From Komagataeibacter sp. FNDCR2 (GTDB taxonomy: Bacteria > Pseudomonadota > Alphaproteobacteria > Acetobacterales > Acetobacteraceae): a stretch of 64,000 nucleotides of DNA. The stretch's first letter is position 1, and each line of letters begins with the position of its first letter. The stretch is from assembly GCF_021295395.1 (NCBI RefSeq), contig NZ_JAIWOU010000001.1, positions 2,237,001-2,301,000 on the forward strand. The letters are read 5' to 3'. The notes under the pieces are model-generated. The model made no database searches, was not told where the DNA came from, and worked only from the letters and a program-made list of their open reading frames with translations. This document shows positions 25,600-35,915 of the stretch, one piece after another. The position numbers were made by a program, and so were the translations under genes.

Positions 25600-26763
25600 C
25601 TAGCGACGGATGAGAATGTAGTTGATGGTCAGGTCGATGGGGAATGTGTCGCCCTGCATATCCGGTGGCACGGGCGGTAGCTGGGCATTGCGGAACATCC
25701 CCACCGTCGCCGCGTCAAGGTAATAGGATCCGGACTGCCCGGTCAGGCGTACCTTGGTGACATGGCCCTCGCGGTCGAGTTCCACATGCACCGAGGAGGG
25801 GCCTTCCTCACCCGCGCGGGCGGCTTCCTCGGGGTAGTACATGTGGCTGCGGATCCAGCGGTCGAGTTCGTTGCCGTAATCATCGCTCACGCCCTTGATC
25901 TGGGTGCTGGAGGAATAGGGCGCGTTGATCCTGCCATTGCTGACCACCGGGCCGAGCGACAGGTCGATCGGTCCCCCCGTGCCGCCCGCGCGGCCCTGCC
26001 GGCTGCGGCGCGGCAGGGGCGAGCCGGAGAATGACCAGTTCATCGGGTGCTGGAGCGCGGCATACGCGTTGGGCGATGTCTGGCTGTGCGACTGCTGGGC
26101 CGCGTGCTGCCCATGGCCCGAAGTCTGCATGGAGGGGTTGAACTGGTCCTGCTGCTGCGACTGCGGCACCGACAGGTCGGACGGTGCCTCGCTCAGCGGT
26201 GGGGCGGAGGGGGTCTGTGCGCTCGGGCTGTTGGCCGAGGGCGATGAATCCTCGCTGTTCTGCGGCTGGTTGGGATTTTTTTCCTGCGCGGTGGGTTCGC
26301 GCTGCGCATCCTGCTGCGGGTGGGGCGTGTTCTGCCCCCCCGCCATGTCGGGCGAGGACTGGCCCTGCAACCCGCTCGACGTGGGTGGCGAGAACACCAT
26401 CTCCACCTGCGGTTCGGATTGCATCGCGTCGGGCGTGCCATGCTGGCGGTGATGGGCGGATTCGATCAGGATGACAACCAGCAGCGCCGCGTGCACCAGT
26501 CCCGATACGGCAATGGCCCGGCCCGGGCCGGGCGTTTCCACCGTGTCGGGACGGATCAGGCCCGAAAGCATGGGGCGCAGTTTGCGGTAGCCCGGTGGCT
26601 GCGGCACGACCCCGCCGGGCAGCAGGCGTTCGCGCGCGGGCGACTGGAAGGATTCGCGCGCGCCGGAAGACGGCTGGGTGTCGGCCACCCCTGTGCCATG
26701 TGGGATCAGTACGGGCTCCACGGCGTTGCGCCACCGGGAGGAGGGACTGAGTGTCGCCGTCAT
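25600..26763 (-). CDS. TonB-family energy transducer
   Basis: A 387-residue protein with a cytoplasmic N-terminal ~80 residues, one transmembrane helix (AIAVSGLVHAALLVVILIES, about 83-102), a long Gln/Ser/Pro-rich periplasmic spacer (residues ~115-285), and a C-terminal TonB-like domain with YGNELDRWIRSHMYYPEEA and VHVELDREGHVTKVRLTGQS. The His in the helix (SGLVHA) matches the residue essential in TonB. ExbB/ExbD genes are not adjacent. The N-terminal extension is longer than in E. coli TonB. It probably energises outer-membrane receptors, but the partner is unknown. Confidence 0.82.
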   Translation of the reverse strand: MTATLSPSSRWRNAVEPVLIPHGTGVADTQPSSGARESFQSPARERLLPGGVVPQPPGYRKLRPMLSGLIRPDTVETPGPGRAIAVSGLVHAALLVVILIESAHHRQHGTPDAMQSEPQVEMVFSPPTSSGLQGQSSPDMAGGQNTPHPQQDAQREPTAQEKNPNQPQNSEDSSPSANSPSAQTPSAPPLSEAPSDLSVPQSQQQDQFNPSMQTSGHGQHAAQQSHSQTSPNAYAALQHPMNWSFSGSPLPRRSRQGRAGGTGGPIDLSLGPVVSNGRINAPYSSSTQIKGVSDDYGNELDRWIRSHMYYPEEAARAGEEGPSSVHVELDREGHVTKVRLTGQSGSYYLDAATVGMFRNAQLPPVPPDMQGDTFPIDLTINYILIRR

Positions 26764-26892
26764 GAAAGGCTACGGGTCTCCGCCATGCTGGTCTGTTGTG
26801 GGGGCCGCGTGCCTGCCTGCCCTGTTATATCGCCAGCATAACTGACGCGGGGGGGGAGGTTGTCAAGGACCGGATATGTAACGGAACGTCGT

Positions 26893-27684
26893 TCAGTAAC
26901 TTTCTGTGAAATTTTCCAGTAATTGCGCAAATCGCTGTGGATTTTCGACATGCAGCCAGTGTCCCGCCCGTTCGATCAGTTCCAGCCGGTAGCACGGAAA
27001 CAGCCTGCGCATGATGCCATAATGCTCGGAGCGGATATAGGGCGAATTCTCGCCCGCCAGGAACAGCGTAGGGCCGGGATAGGTATAGCCTTCAGGCATG
27101 TAGGGCCAGCTTTCCACATTGGACAGGGAGTCCACGATCTCGCGCAGCCCGATGGTCCAGCCCGGGTCTTCCCCGATGCGGATGTTCTGGAGCATGAGCG
27201 CCCGCACATCGCTATTGGGAATATAGTGCTGGAGCAGCGTGTCCGCCCCCGCGCGGTTAAGGAAGGGCGGGAAGGTGACGCGCAGCATCTGCTCGGCCAG
27301 CCCGAACTGCCCGTGCCCCGTGCGCGCGGGCGGGATATCGGCCACCAGCAGGCTATGCACCATGCCCGGCCGGGTCAGCGCCAGTGTCATGGCGACCTTG
27401 CCCCCCATGGAATGGCCGACCAGGGTGGCGGGCAGGGCGTTATGGTGGCCCAGCGTTTCCAGCAGGTCGCCCGCCATGGCGTTGTAGTCCATAAGGCCGT
27501 GCGGGCTGTCGCCATGGTTGCGCAGGTCGATGGCCAGCGTGCGCCGCGTGCGGGCCAGGCGGCGCTGGAAAAAGCCAAGGTTGCGCGCCCGGCCGAACAG
27601 GCCATGCAGCAGGACAATCGGCGGGCGGCCCGCCGTGTCGGGTCCGTTTTCTTCGGGTCCACGCTCGATGACGTTCAGTAGCAC
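26893..27684 (-). CDS. alpha/beta-hydrolase, YbfF-like esterase
   Basis: This 263-residue hydrolase has the oxyanion-hole region PIVLLHGLFGRARN, the nucleophile elbow VGHSMGGK, DLRNHGDSPH after strand 5, and a C-terminal His in RAGHWLHVE. The residues match the YbfF subgroup of small acyl-CoA/ester hydrolases. There is no ATG near the expected N-terminus; the GTG at 27684, giving VLLNVIERG, with AGGAACGGA upstream, is the best start. It begins 11 bases after the quinone-oxidoreductase gene. The substrate is unknown. Confidence 0.85.
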   Translation of the reverse strand: MLLNVIERGPEENGPDTAGRPPIVLLHGLFGRARNLGFFQRRLARTRRTLAIDLRNHGDSPHGLMDYNAMAGDLLETLGHHNALPATLVGHSMGGKVAMTLALTRPGMVHSLLVADIPPARTGHGQFGLAEQMLRVTFPPFLNRAGADTLLQHYIPNSDVRALMLQNIRIGEDPGWTIGLREIVDSLSNVESWPYMPEGYTYPGPTLFLAGENSPYIRSEHYGIMRRLFPCYRLELIERAGHWLHVENPQRFAQLLENFTESY

Positions 27685-27695
27685 CAGATCCGTTC

Positions 27696-28739
27696 CTATC
27701 GCCCTGTCACACCGGTGGCCTGCTGCTGGAGGTCCAGCATGATTTTTCCCATATGCGACCCGTTTTCCATGAGTGTATGGGCATCGGCGACCCGCGCAAA
27801 GGGGAAGGTGGCATGGATGAGCGGGCGAATGGCCCGGCGCGCGAGCAGGGGCCACACGCGCGCTTCGAGCTGCCGGGCGATTTCCGCCTTGTAGGCGCTG
27901 TCGCGCGGGCGCAGCGTGGTGCCGGTCACGACCAGCCTGCGGGTCATGATGCGGGCCAGATTGACGCCATCGGCCCTGGCCCCACCCTGAAGTGCTATGA
28001 TCACCAGCCGTCCCTCCGGTGCGAGTGAACGCAGGTTACCCTCCAGATACGACGCGCCGACCATGTCCAGTATGACATTTACGCCCGCGCCCTGCGTCAG
28101 TTCCTTTATGCGCTGGGGAAAATCCTCGGTCCGGTAATTGATGGCCGCGCTGGCCCCCAGCGCGGTGCACAGCGCGCATTTGTCATCCGTCCCGGCGGTG
28201 GCATAGACCGTGCCCCCCAGTTCACGCACAAGCTGGATGGCGACGGTGCCGATGCCGCTGGTGCCGCCATGGACCAGCACGCGCTCCCCCGGTTTCAGCC
28301 CCGCCGTCATGAACAGGTTGGACCAGACGGTGAAAAACGTCTCGGGCAGGGCGGCGGCATGGATCGCGTCGAACCCGACCGGCCACGGCAGGCATTGCCC
28401 CGCGGGCACGGTGCAGTACTGCGCGTAGCCCCCGCCATTGACCAGCGCGCAGACCCGCGCCCCCAGCGCCGGGAAACCGTCCGCCGTCACACCCGCGCCA
28501 TGGGCCACCACTTCCCCCGCGATTTCCAGGCCCAGCAGCGGGCTGGCCCCCGGCGGCGGCGGGTACAGCCCCTGGCGTTGCATGATGTCGGGCCGGTTGA
28601 TGCCCGCCGCCATGACCCGGACCAGCACTTCCCCCGCCGCTGGCTGCGGCACCGGCACGGTGGAAAGGGCAAGGGAATCGGGACCGCCGGGCGCGGCTAT
28701 GGTGACGGCCTGCATGGTGTCGGGAACGTGCTGGGTCAT
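27696..28739 (-). CDS. NAD(P)H:quinone oxidoreductase, PIG3-type medium-chain reductase
   Basis: A 347-residue, zinc-free member of the MDR superfamily. GINRPDIMQRQGLYPPPPG is the family signature near residue 45, and the Rossmann motif VHGGTSGIGTVAIQLV is near residue 140. The start is certain: AGGAGG is placed seven bases before the ATG. It reduces quinones or enones with NAD(P)H. It heads a two-gene operon with the esterase-like gene. Confidence 0.88.
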   Translation of the reverse strand: MTQHVPDTMQAVTIAAPGGPDSLALSTVPVPQPAAGEVLVRVMAAGINRPDIMQRQGLYPPPPGASPLLGLEIAGEVVAHGAGVTADGFPALGARVCALVNGGGYAQYCTVPAGQCLPWPVGFDAIHAAALPETFFTVWSNLFMTAGLKPGERVLVHGGTSGIGTVAIQLVRELGGTVYATAGTDDKCALCTALGASAAINYRTEDFPQRIKELTQGAGVNVILDMVGASYLEGNLRSLAPEGRLVIIALQGGARADGVNLARIMTRRLVVTGTTLRPRDSAYKAEIARQLEARVWPLLARRAIRPLIHATFPFARVADAHTLMENGSHMGKIMLDLQQQATGVTGR

Positions 28740-28890
28740 GTCTGTCCTCCTGTGGCGTAGCATGCGGCATGTACGCGCCGAGGTGTAGGTGATATGGCGA
28801 CCCAGACGGGCGGGTGAGGGGCGAAATCAGGCAAACGTGTGGTTTTTTCGCCGGTTGCGCGCGGATTTGCGCGCCCGCGCACCAGACATG

Positions 28891-28922
28891 AAAAAAGCGC
28901 CGGAACCTGCTGGTCCCGGCGC
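28891..28922 (-). terminator. intrinsic terminator after glnA
   Basis: On the minus strand GCGCCGGGA, loop CCAGCAGG and TTCCGGCGC form a 9-bp stem (one G-T) followed by TTTTTTC, 35 bases beyond the glnA stop. It is a textbook terminator. Confidence 0.9.
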
Positions 28923-28957
28923 CCGTGTCTGACCCTTCCAAAAAAAGGAGGGTGGGA

Positions 28958-30418
28958 TCAGACGGAGTAGTACATCTCGAACTCGGCCGGATGCGGGGTG
29001 TGTTCGAACTTGAACACGTCCTGCCACTTGATTTCGCAGTAGCTTTCGATCTGGTCCTTGGTGAACACGCCACCGGCCAGCAGGAACTCGTGATCGGCTT
29101 CCAGGGCGGTCAGGGCTTCACGCAGGGAGCCGGCCACGGTCGGGATCTGCTTCAGTTCTTCGGGCGGCAGGTCATACAGGTCCTTGTCCATGGCGTCGCC
29201 CGGGTGGATCTTGTTCTTGATGCCGTCCAGGCCAGCCATGAGCATGGCGGAGAACGCGAGATAGGGGTTCGCCGTCGGATCGGGGAAGCGGACCTCGACG
29301 CGCTTCGCCTTCGGGCTGGTCGCGTAGGGGATGCGGCACGAAGCGGAGCGGTTACGCGCCGAGTAGGCCAGCAGCACGGGCGCTTCGAATCCCGGGATCA
29401 GGCGCTTGTAGGAATTGGTGGACGGGTTGGTGAAGGCATTGAGCGCCTTGGCGTGCTTGATGATGCCGCCGATGTAGTACAGCGCCTCGTCCGACAGGTC
29501 GGCATAGCCGTTGCCGCCGAATGTGGGCTTGCCGTCGCGCCAGATGGACTGGTGCACATGCATGCCCGAACCGTTGTCGCCATAGATCGGCTTCGGCATG
29601 AACGTGGCCGTCTTGCCATAGGAATGGGCGACGTTATGCACGCAGTACTTGTAGATCTGCATGAAGTCGGCCGCCTTCACCAGCGTCGCGAACTTCGTGC
29701 CCAGCTCGTGCTGGGACTGCGCGACTTCGTGGTGGTGCTTCTCGATCGGCAGGCCCATCTCGCCCATCGTGCTCAGCATTTCGGCGCGCAGGTCGCCTTC
29801 GCTGTCCACGGGCGCGACGGGGAAGTAGCCGCCCTTCACGCCGGGGCGGTGGCCCATGTTGCCTTCGGGGTAGTCCTTGAGCGACGCGCCGGGGCCTTCA
29901 ACGCTTTCCAGCTCGTAGGTGCCGAAATTCGGGCCGGTGCCGAAACGCACGCTGTCAAAGATGAAGAATTCGGCTTCCGGGCCGAAAAAGGCGGTGTCGC
30001 CCAGGCCGGTGGACTTCAGGTACTGCTCGGCCAGCTTGGCGGTCGCGCGCGGGTCGCGGTTGTAGAACTGCCCGGTGGAGGGCTCCACGATATCACAGAC
30101 CAGGATGAGCTGCGGCTTGGCGGAGAACGGGTCCATGACCGCCGTTGTCGGGTCAGGCAGCAGGATCATGTCGCTTTCGTTGATGGCTTTCCACCCCGCG
30201 ATGGAGGAACCGTCGAACATGAAGCCTTCGCGGAAGGTGTCTTCCTCGATCGTGGTGACGTACTGGGTGGTGTGGTGCCACTTGCCACGCGGATCGGTGA
30301 AACGCAGGTCAACCATCTCGACCGCGTTTTCCTTGATGATTTCGAAAACCTTCGCGATGGCTTCAGCGGAATGCGACGGTGCCGAGACCGAGGCAGAAGC
30401 CTGTGCTTTTTTTGCCAT
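28958..30418 (-). CDS. glnA: glutamine synthetase type I
   Basis: It forms glutamine from glutamate, ammonia and ATP. At 486 residues it is slightly longer than usual because of an Ala/Ser-rich N-terminal extension. [31 protein letters not shown], and NRSASCRIP are the GS signatures. Tyr415 in DLYDLPPEE is the adenylylation site, so activity should be controlled by GlnE and PII. The start is the ATG before AKKAQAS, with CAGGACAGG upstream. It follows glnB on the same strand by 122 bases. Confidence 0.96.
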   Translation of the reverse strand: MAKKAQASASVSAPSHSAEAIAKVFEIIKENAVEMVDLRFTDPRGKWHHTTQYVTTIEEDTFREGFMFDGSSIAGWKAINESDMILLPDPTTAVMDPFSAKPQLILVCDIVEPSTGQFYNRDPRATAKLAEQYLKSTGLGDTAFFGPEAEFFIFDSVRFGTGPNFGTYELESVEGPGASLKDYPEGNMGHRPGVKGGYFPVAPVDSEGDLRAEMLSTMGEMGLPIEKHHHEVAQSQHELGTKFATLVKAADFMQIYKYCVHNVAHSYGKTATFMPKPIYGDNGSGMHVHQSIWRDGKPTFGGNGYADLSDEALYYIGGIIKHAKALNAFTNPSTNSYKRLIPGFEAPVLLAYSARNRSASCRIPYATSPKAKRVEVRFPDPTANPYLAFSAMLMAGLDGIKNKIHPGDAMDKDLYDLPPEELKQIPTVAGSLREALTALEADHEFLLAGGVFTKDQIESYCEIKWQDVFKFEHTPHPAEFEMYYSV

Positions 30419-30540
30419 GTTAAATTTACCTGTCCTGACTCTAGTGTGCCGTTCCATGCGGCGCGGCGGTTATGGTTACGGAAACGTAAGTCCGCTGTCG
30501 ATAGCCTAGATACATGGCTTCAATGTGCGGATGGCCCGTC

Positions 30541-30888
<348 letters not shown>

Positions 30889-31031
30889 TCAGTCTTCCGT
30901 CCTGTGGCGCGTGTTCGCACGCCGTTTATCTGGCGCGACAGGGTTGCACGGCTTTGGATTTCAGGCAATCGGATGATATTGCAAAAAAGCGCGCACGCGC
31001 ACTCACAGGCCCGTATGATCAGGATGCGACG

Positions 31032-32237
31032 ATGAAACCGACGAACTCCATGCTTTCGGGGCTCTCGACCACCATTTTTTCCGTCATGTCCGCGCAGGCG
31101 GCGGAACATGGCGCGATCAATCTGGGTCAGGGCTTTCCCGATACCGAAGGCCCGCGTGACCTGGTGGAAGCCGCCGCCGCCGCGCTGCGCGACGGGCGCA
31201 ACCAGTATCCCCCGCTTGCGGGGGTGCCCGAACTGCGTCGCGCCGTGGCGCGGTCCAATGCGCGGTTTTACGGTATCTCGGTCGATCCCAACCGCGAGGT
31301 CGTGGTGACGTGCGGGGCGACGGAGGCCATTACCGCTTCACTCATGGCGCTGGTCAACCGGGGGGATGAGGTGGTGGTGTTCGAACCCCTGTACGACACC
31401 TACCTGCCGGTGCTGGAAATGCTCGGCGCGGTGGTGCGCACCGTGCGCCTGGCCCCCCCGCACTGGGATCTGCCGCGCGCCACGCTGGCCGCCGCCTTCA
31501 GCCCGCGCACCAAGGCCGTCCTGCTCAACACCCCCATGAACCCGACGGGCAAGGTCTTCACCCGTGACGAGCTTGAGTTCATTGCCGGGCTGCTGGCGCG
31601 CCACGATGCCTATGCCGTGTGTGACGAGGTTTACGAACACCTGACCTTCGCCCCCGTCCGCCATCAGCCGCTCATGGCGCTGCCGGGCATGCGTGAGCGC
31701 ACCATCCGCATCGGCAGCGCGGGCAAGAGCTTTTCCATGACCGGGTGGAAGGTGGGGTATGTGACCGCCCCGGCCCCGCTGGCCGATCTGGTGGCCAAGG
31801 CGCATCAGCTCCTGACCTTTACCGTGGCCCCCAACCTGCAACGTGCGGTGGCGCTGGGACTCGACAAGGATACCGCCTATTTCGAGCGGCTGGCCGAAGG
31901 GATGCGCTCGGCACGGGACTGGCTGGCCGAAGGGCTGACGCGCGCCGGATTCGATGTGCTGCCGTGCAATGGCAGCTACTTCCTGATCGCCGACATCACG
32001 CCGCTGGGCTTCAGCGGGGGTGATGTCGCGTTCTGCCAGCAGATGGTGCGCGATGGCGGGGTCGCCGCGATTCCGGTCTCGGCCTTTTACGACCCGCGCG
32101 GCACGGACATTCCCGACAGCTTCGTGCGCTTCGCATTCTGCAAGAAGGCCGGGGTCATCGCTGCGGCCATCCAGCGGCTGCAAACGGTACGGGAGCGGCT
32201 TTGCACAGGAAATGTTGCAGAAATTCAAAAAGGGTAA
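31032..32237 (+). CDS. class I/II PLP-dependent aminotransferase
   Basis: A 401-residue fold-type I aminotransferase. The PLP lysine is K232 in SAGKSFSMTGWK; NTPMNPTGKVF and CDEVYEHLTF are the other cofactor-binding motifs. FGQGFPD-like LGQGFPDTEGP near the N-terminus places it with the YbdL / kynurenine-glutamine transaminase group, which includes methionine aminotransferases. The start is the ATG giving MKPTNSM with AGGA eight bases before; the frame is open 26 codons further upstream. It is divergent from glnB. The amino donor cannot be told from sequence. Confidence 0.88.
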   Translation: MKPTNSMLSGLSTTIFSVMSAQAAEHGAINLGQGFPDTEGPRDLVEAAAAALRDGRNQYPPLAGVPELRRAVARSNARFYGISVDPNREVVVTCGATEAITASLMALVNRGDEVVVFEPLYDTYLPVLEMLGAVVRTVRLAPPHWDLPRATLAAAFSPRTKAVLLNTPMNPTGKVFTRDELEFIAGLLARHDAYAVCDEVYEHLTFAPVRHQPLMALPGMRERTIRIGSAGKSFSMTGWKVGYVTAPAPLADLVAKAHQLLTFTVAPNLQRAVALGLDKDTAYFERLAEGMRSARDWLAEGLTRAGFDVLPCNGSYFLIADITPLGFSGGDVAFCQQMVRDGGVAAIPVSAFYDPRGTDIPDSFVRFAFCKKAGVIAAAIQRLQTVRERLCTGNVAEIQKG

Positions 32238-32279
32238 TTGACGCGCGCCCGTGGCTTCTCTAAATCACGGCCCAGATGT

Positions 32280-32356
32280 GGCGGACGTAGCTCAGTTGGT
32301 AGAGCGCCAGGTTGTGGTCTTGGATGTCGCGGGTTCGAGCCCCGTCGTTCGCCCCA
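32280..32356 (+). tRNA. tRNA-His (GUG)
   Basis: GCGGACG pairs with CGTTCGC, the anticodon loop TTGTGGT has GUG, and the T-arm is GCGGGTTCGAGCCCCGT. The gene encodes the extra 5' G (-1) opposite the discriminator C, as expected for tRNA-His, plus the 3' CCA. Confidence 0.95.
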
Positions 32357-32404
32357 CTCTATTTTCCCAAAAATAACGTATACGATTTCAGGCAGTCAGC
32401 CGGT

Positions 32405-33265
32405 TCATGCCGGTTGCCCGAACGTACGGGTCAGCCCTGCCGCCAGTGAGTGGGGCTGGAACCCGAGCTGCGCGCGCATGGGCGCGATATCGAAAATCTT
32501 GTCTTCCAGCAGCCGCCTGACCTCGGCGGGCCTTATGCGCGGCAGTCCCGGCAGGCGCAGCCGCGACAGGGCAATCAGCACCGGCCCCGGCACCGGCAGC
32601 ACGCGACGTGGGCGCAATCCGGCGGCCTGCGCCACCATGCGCGTGAAGTCGCGATAGGCGACCTGATCCGGCCCGGCGATGACCAGGCTGTGCGGTCCGT
32701 CCCATGCGCGGTCCAGGGCCGCGATCAGGGCGCGGGTCACATCGCCCTGCCATATGGGCTGGATGCGCGCCCGCCCCCCGCGCGGCAGTGGCAGCAGCGG
32801 CAGGCGGCGCATGAGGGCCGCGAGACGCTGCACGTTGTCTTCGCCCATGGCGCCATAAATCATGGTGGGATGAAGCAGCACGCCATCGCGGCCGGAGCGG
32901 GCGAAGGCCGCGGCCCCATGCAGCACGCCACGCGCATGCGCATCGGGCCAGCGGGTGAAGATGCGCGTACTGCCAAGTGCCACGATCCGCGCGCCTGGGG
33001 GCGCTGCCGCCAGCACGGCGGGCAGGTGGCGCGCATGGGCGGTCAGCGCCACGTAGGTCGCATCGGCCAGCGCGGCGCGGAGGGGGGCGGGATCGTTTTC
33101 CAGATCCGCCACGCGGGCGGGAATGGCGGCCCCCGTGGCCTGCCAGCGCGAAAGGTCGCGCACGACCGGGACAGGCGCGCGCCCCTGCGCGGCCAGCGCG
33201 CGGCACAGCGCCAGCCCCGACCGGCCGGTCGCGCCGATGACATGCACCGGCCCGCTATCGGGCAT
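32405..33265 (-). CDS. NDUFA9-like atypical short-chain dehydrogenase
   Basis: A 286-residue Rossmann protein of the extended/atypical SDR group. The N-terminal VHVIGATGRSGLALCRAL is the nucleotide-binding fingerprint; MIYGAMGEDNVQRLAALM and PIWQGDVTRALIAAL resemble NDUFA9/NAD(P)-binding proteins used as complex I assembly or quinone-biosynthesis factors. The SDR catalytic Tyr-Lys pair is not obvious, which also fits that group. Its start overlaps the stop of the membrane protein gene by one base (TGATG), so they are translationally coupled. Confidence 0.78.
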   Translation of the reverse strand: MPDSGPVHVIGATGRSGLALCRALAAQGRAPVPVVRDLSRWQATGAAIPARVADLENDPAPLRAALADATYVALTAHARHLPAVLAAAPPGARIVALGSTRIFTRWPDAHARGVLHGAAAFARSGRDGVLLHPTMIYGAMGEDNVQRLAALMRRLPLLPLPRGGRARIQPIWQGDVTRALIAALDRAWDGPHSLVIAGPDQVAYRDFTRMVAQAAGLRPRRVLPVPGPVLIALSRLRLPGLPRIRPAEVRRLLEDKIFDIAPMRAQLGFQPHSLAAGLTRTFGQPA

Positions 33266-34611
33266 CAGGGCGTGGAGATGGTCAGGCCCAGCGGGGCCGC
33301 GACCGAAGGATCCCCCGCCATGGACAGGGCGATGCCCAGCATCATGAGGTTGACCGGCTTCATCGGGCGCAGGGCAACCTGGAGCGGGTGATCCGCCGGG
33401 GACTGCAGGAAGCGGCCCATGGCGCGCATGGATGCGTCATCCGAACCGTTGAGCGTGCCGAACAGGTTCTGCCTGTAGGCTTCCACATCCATGTCGCGGC
33501 TTCTGGCCAGACCGGCCAGCACGTGATCCGCCAGCGAATGGTCTTCCCATGTCAGGGCGGCGGAGACGACGCGGGCGGTCTCGGGGATGATGGCCATGTC
33601 GTCAAAGGGGATCTGGTCCAGCTCGGCCACCATGCTCAGGTTGCCCATGTCCGGCGCGTTGATGGTCAGCGGCTCCAGGCGCACGCGGCTTGCGTTGCGG
33701 TCGCTGGTGCTGTTGGCGTGGATGTTGCCGGTGAAATGGTCGTAGCCGAAGGCATTGAGGATGGAGGGGTTATCCGTTCCGGTGGACCAGATGGTCAGGT
33801 TGGTCAGGGTCGTATCCATCCTGTCCTCCGTCTCGGTGGAGGTGCGGGACGTGGCGACATGGTCGATCTGGAGCATGGGATGCGTGCTGTCGATCTCGAC
33901 CTTTTTCAGATCCATGGTCTGCGCATGGCTTTCATGGATCAGGTGGCCCGACTGGATCAGGCTTGCCACCTCCCCCGCGAAATCCGGGCCATCGAATTTG
34001 ATATGCTCGACGGACAGGCGGCGCGTGGGTGTGAGGTTGATCTGGGTCGCCAGCCGGTCCAGATCCAGGCTGGACGACCGGCCGGTCCCGTACTGCCCCA
34101 CCACCATGCGCCCGACCGTAACATCGGTCTGGCTGCGGGGAATGGCCAGATGCATGTTGATGAACGTGCCCCGGTCCAGCACGAGGGAATCGAAGCCCAG
34201 CGGCCGGGCCATGTCGGCGGTGGCGCGTGCGGTATTGGGCAGCACGAGGTTCGTGAGCGCCACCTGGTCCAGCGAGATCGTGCTGTCCGGCGTCATGACC
34301 TTCACATCGCGCAGGACAAGGCTGCCGATCCGTTCGCCCTGCACGTTGTTGCCGGTCAGCCCGCCCAGCCGCACATCCGCCGCCGTAAGCGTCATGGCCG
34401 GGTTGTGATAGGTTACGGCCGTAAAGTGCGCGCCGCGCGCCAGCGTGCGCGGCCGGGCCGTGGCGTAGCTGAACGAGGCGTCAGGCCCGAGGGAGGCCCG
34501 GAAGTCGGCAATGCCGGCTTCGAGCCTGCGCTCGGCAAAATGGTGCACCCCCCAGCCGCCGACAAGCAGCGCAAGTACAAGCAGGGGAATGGCGGGATAG
34601 AGTTTCTTCAC
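33265..34611 (-). CDS. membrane-anchored protein of unknown function
   Basis: A 448-residue protein with one N-terminal hydrophobic helix (AIPLLVLALLVGGWGVHHFA, residues 7-26) that probably anchors a large periplasmic domain. The rest is rich in predicted beta-strands with repeated short units such as TLTAADVRLGGL, GSLVLRDVKVMT and DSLVLDRGTFIN, reminiscent of beta-solenoid lipid-transfer-type or DUF945-like proteins. I do not recognise the family with certainty. It is the first gene of a coupled pair with the NDUFA9-like gene and divergent from rplM. Confidence 0.7.
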   Translation of the reverse strand: MKKLYPAIPLLVLALLVGGWGVHHFAERRLEAGIADFRASLGPDASFSYATARPRTLARGAHFTAVTYHNPAMTLTAADVRLGGLTGNNVQGERIGSLVLRDVKVMTPDSTISLDQVALTNLVLPNTARATADMARPLGFDSLVLDRGTFINMHLAIPRSQTDVTVGRMVVGQYGTGRSSSLDLDRLATQINLTPTRRLSVEHIKFDGPDFAGEVASLIQSGHLIHESHAQTMDLKKVEIDSTHPMLQIDHVATSRTSTETEDRMDTTLTNLTIWSTGTDNPSILNAFGYDHFTGNIHANSTSDRNASRVRLEPLTINAPDMGNLSMVAELDQIPFDDMAIIPETARVVSAALTWEDHSLADHVLAGLARSRDMDVEAYRQNLFGTLNGSDDASMRAMGRFLQSPADHPLQVALRPMKPVNLMMLGIALSMAGDPSVAAPLGLTISTP

Positions 34612-34706
34612 GAGCCTGACATCCGTAATAAGCCTGAGCCGAGTGCTATCGCATTCCGCCCCCCCTCGGCAATCGCCTGAGGGGAAGGTGGGGCCGGAAA
34701 GATGGC

Positions 34707-34720
34707 GGTATCATGATACC
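34707..34720. promoter_or_regulatory. perfect 14-bp palindrome between divergent genes
   Basis: GGTATCATGATACC is a perfect palindrome in the 231-base divergent gap between the membrane-protein gene and rplM. It lies 95 bases from the first start and 122 from the second, a good position for a dimeric operator. No regulator can be assigned. Confidence 0.4.
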
Positions 34721-34842
34721 ACACGCTCTTTTTTACCGGAAAAATGCCGCCTCCCGGCATTATGCACTTGACGTTTACCGCGCGTACGGATGATAACGCG
34801 CCACCCGTTACCGCTACATTATCTGGACGGAACACTGAATCC

Positions 34843-35325
34843 ATGAAGACCACACCCTCGCTGAAACCCGCAGAGGTGACGCGTGGCTGGACCCTGATCG
34901 ACGCCGAAGGCCTCGTTCTGGGCCGGCTGGCGGCGATCATCGCCCAGCGCCTGCGCGGCAAGCACAAGCCCCAGTTCACCCCGCATGTTGATTGCGGCGA
35001 CAACATTGTCGTCATCAACGCCGAGAAGATCCGTCTGACCGGCAACAAGGTGAACCAGAAGCTGTTCCATTACCACACCGGCTATCCCGGCGGGATCAAG
35101 GAACGCACGATCACCCAGCGCCTGACCGGCAAGAACCCCGGCGATGTCGTGCGCAAGGCGGTCGAGCGCATGATCACCCGTGGCCCGCTGCAGCGCGCGC
35201 AGATGAAGCATCTGTACGTCTATGCCGGCAGCGAACACCCGCATGACGGGCAGAAGCCGCAGGTTCTTGATGTTGCATCGCTGAACCGCAAGAACGCCGT
35301 CACCACCCAGAACGTCGGGGCCTGA
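34843..35325 (+). CDS. rplM: 50S ribosomal protein L13
   Basis: The 160-residue protein has [19 protein letters not shown] at the N-terminus, [14 protein letters not shown] in the middle, and AVERMI and [11 protein letters not shown], all matching L13. It is a 50S assembly protein. The frame is open upstream, but the ATG giving MKTTPSLKP is the family start. It is followed five bases later by rpsI, the universal order. Confidence 0.97.
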   Translation: MKTTPSLKPAEVTRGWTLIDAEGLVLGRLAAIIAQRLRGKHKPQFTPHVDCGDNIVVINAEKIRLTGNKVNQKLFHYHTGYPGGIKERTITQRLTGKNPGDVVRKAVERMITRGPLQRAQMKHLYVYAGSEHPHDGQKPQVLDVASLNRKNAVTTQNVGA

Positions 35326-35330
35326 ACATC

Positions 35331-35834
35331 ATGTCCGAAACACAAGAGCGTACAGGCACGCTGGCCGACCTGAAGGAAGCCGTCGCGACCGGTCAGGTTG
35401 TCTCCTCGCAGGAAGCCGCACCCGTTTACGAAGCCAAGCGCGACGCGCAGGGCCGTTCCTACGCCACGGGTCGCCGCAAGGACGCGGTTGCCCGCGTGTG
35501 GATCAAGCCGGGCAAGGGCGACATCATCGTCAACGGTCGTCCGGTCGGCACCTATTTCGCCCGTCCGGTCCTGCGCATGCTGATCACGCAGCCTTTCCTG
35601 GTTGCCGATCGCTACAACCAGTTCGACGTGTACTGCACCGTTGTTGGTGGTGGTCTGTCGGGCCAGGCTGGTGCGGTCCGTCATGGCATCAGCCGCGCGC
35701 TGACCCATTACGAACCCGCGCTGCGCAGCATCCTGAAGGCCGCGGGCTTCCTGACGCGCGATTCGCGTGTTGTTGAACGTAAGAAGTACGGCCGCGCCAA
35801 GGCTCGCCGCTCCTTCCAGTTCAGCAAGCGCTGA
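35331..35834 (+). CDS. rpsI: 30S ribosomal protein S9
   Basis: The 167-residue protein has an N-terminal extension of about 40 residues before the S9 core, which begins [37 protein letters not shown] and the basic C-terminus RRSFQFSKR, whose Lys-Arg end reaches the ribosomal P site, are intact. The extension is common in acetic acid bacteria. Confidence 0.97.
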   Translation: MSETQERTGTLADLKEAVATGQVVSSQEAAPVYEAKRDAQGRSYATGRRKDAVARVWIKPGKGDIIVNGRPVGTYFARPVLRMLITQPFLVADRYNQFDVYCTVVGGGLSGQAGAVRHGISRALTHYEPALRSILKAAGFLTRDSRVVERKKYGRAKARRSFQFSKR

Positions 35835-35844
35835 TCCTGCTTTT

Positions 35845-35876
35845 CCCGCTGCCTTGCGGCGGGATACGGGTTTTTC
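35845..35876 (+). terminator. intrinsic terminator after rpsI
   Basis: TCCCGCTGC and GCGGCGGGA pair over nine positions (one T-G) around a 3-base loop, followed after six bases by TTTTT. Confidence 0.65.
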
Positions 35877-35912
35877 AACAGGGTCGGTTCCGCAGGGAAC
35901 CGGCCCTGTTGT
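35877..35912. terminator. strong 16-bp hairpin between convergent genes
   Basis: CAACAGGGTCGGTTCC pairs with GGAACCGGCCCTGTTG around the loop GCAG; only one position is a G-T pair. It directly follows the T-run of the rpsI terminator and precedes the end of the convergent 100-residue gene by three bases. There is no T-run on either side, so it may block read-through or stabilise a 3' end. Confidence 0.5.
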
Positions 35913-35915
35913 GCA

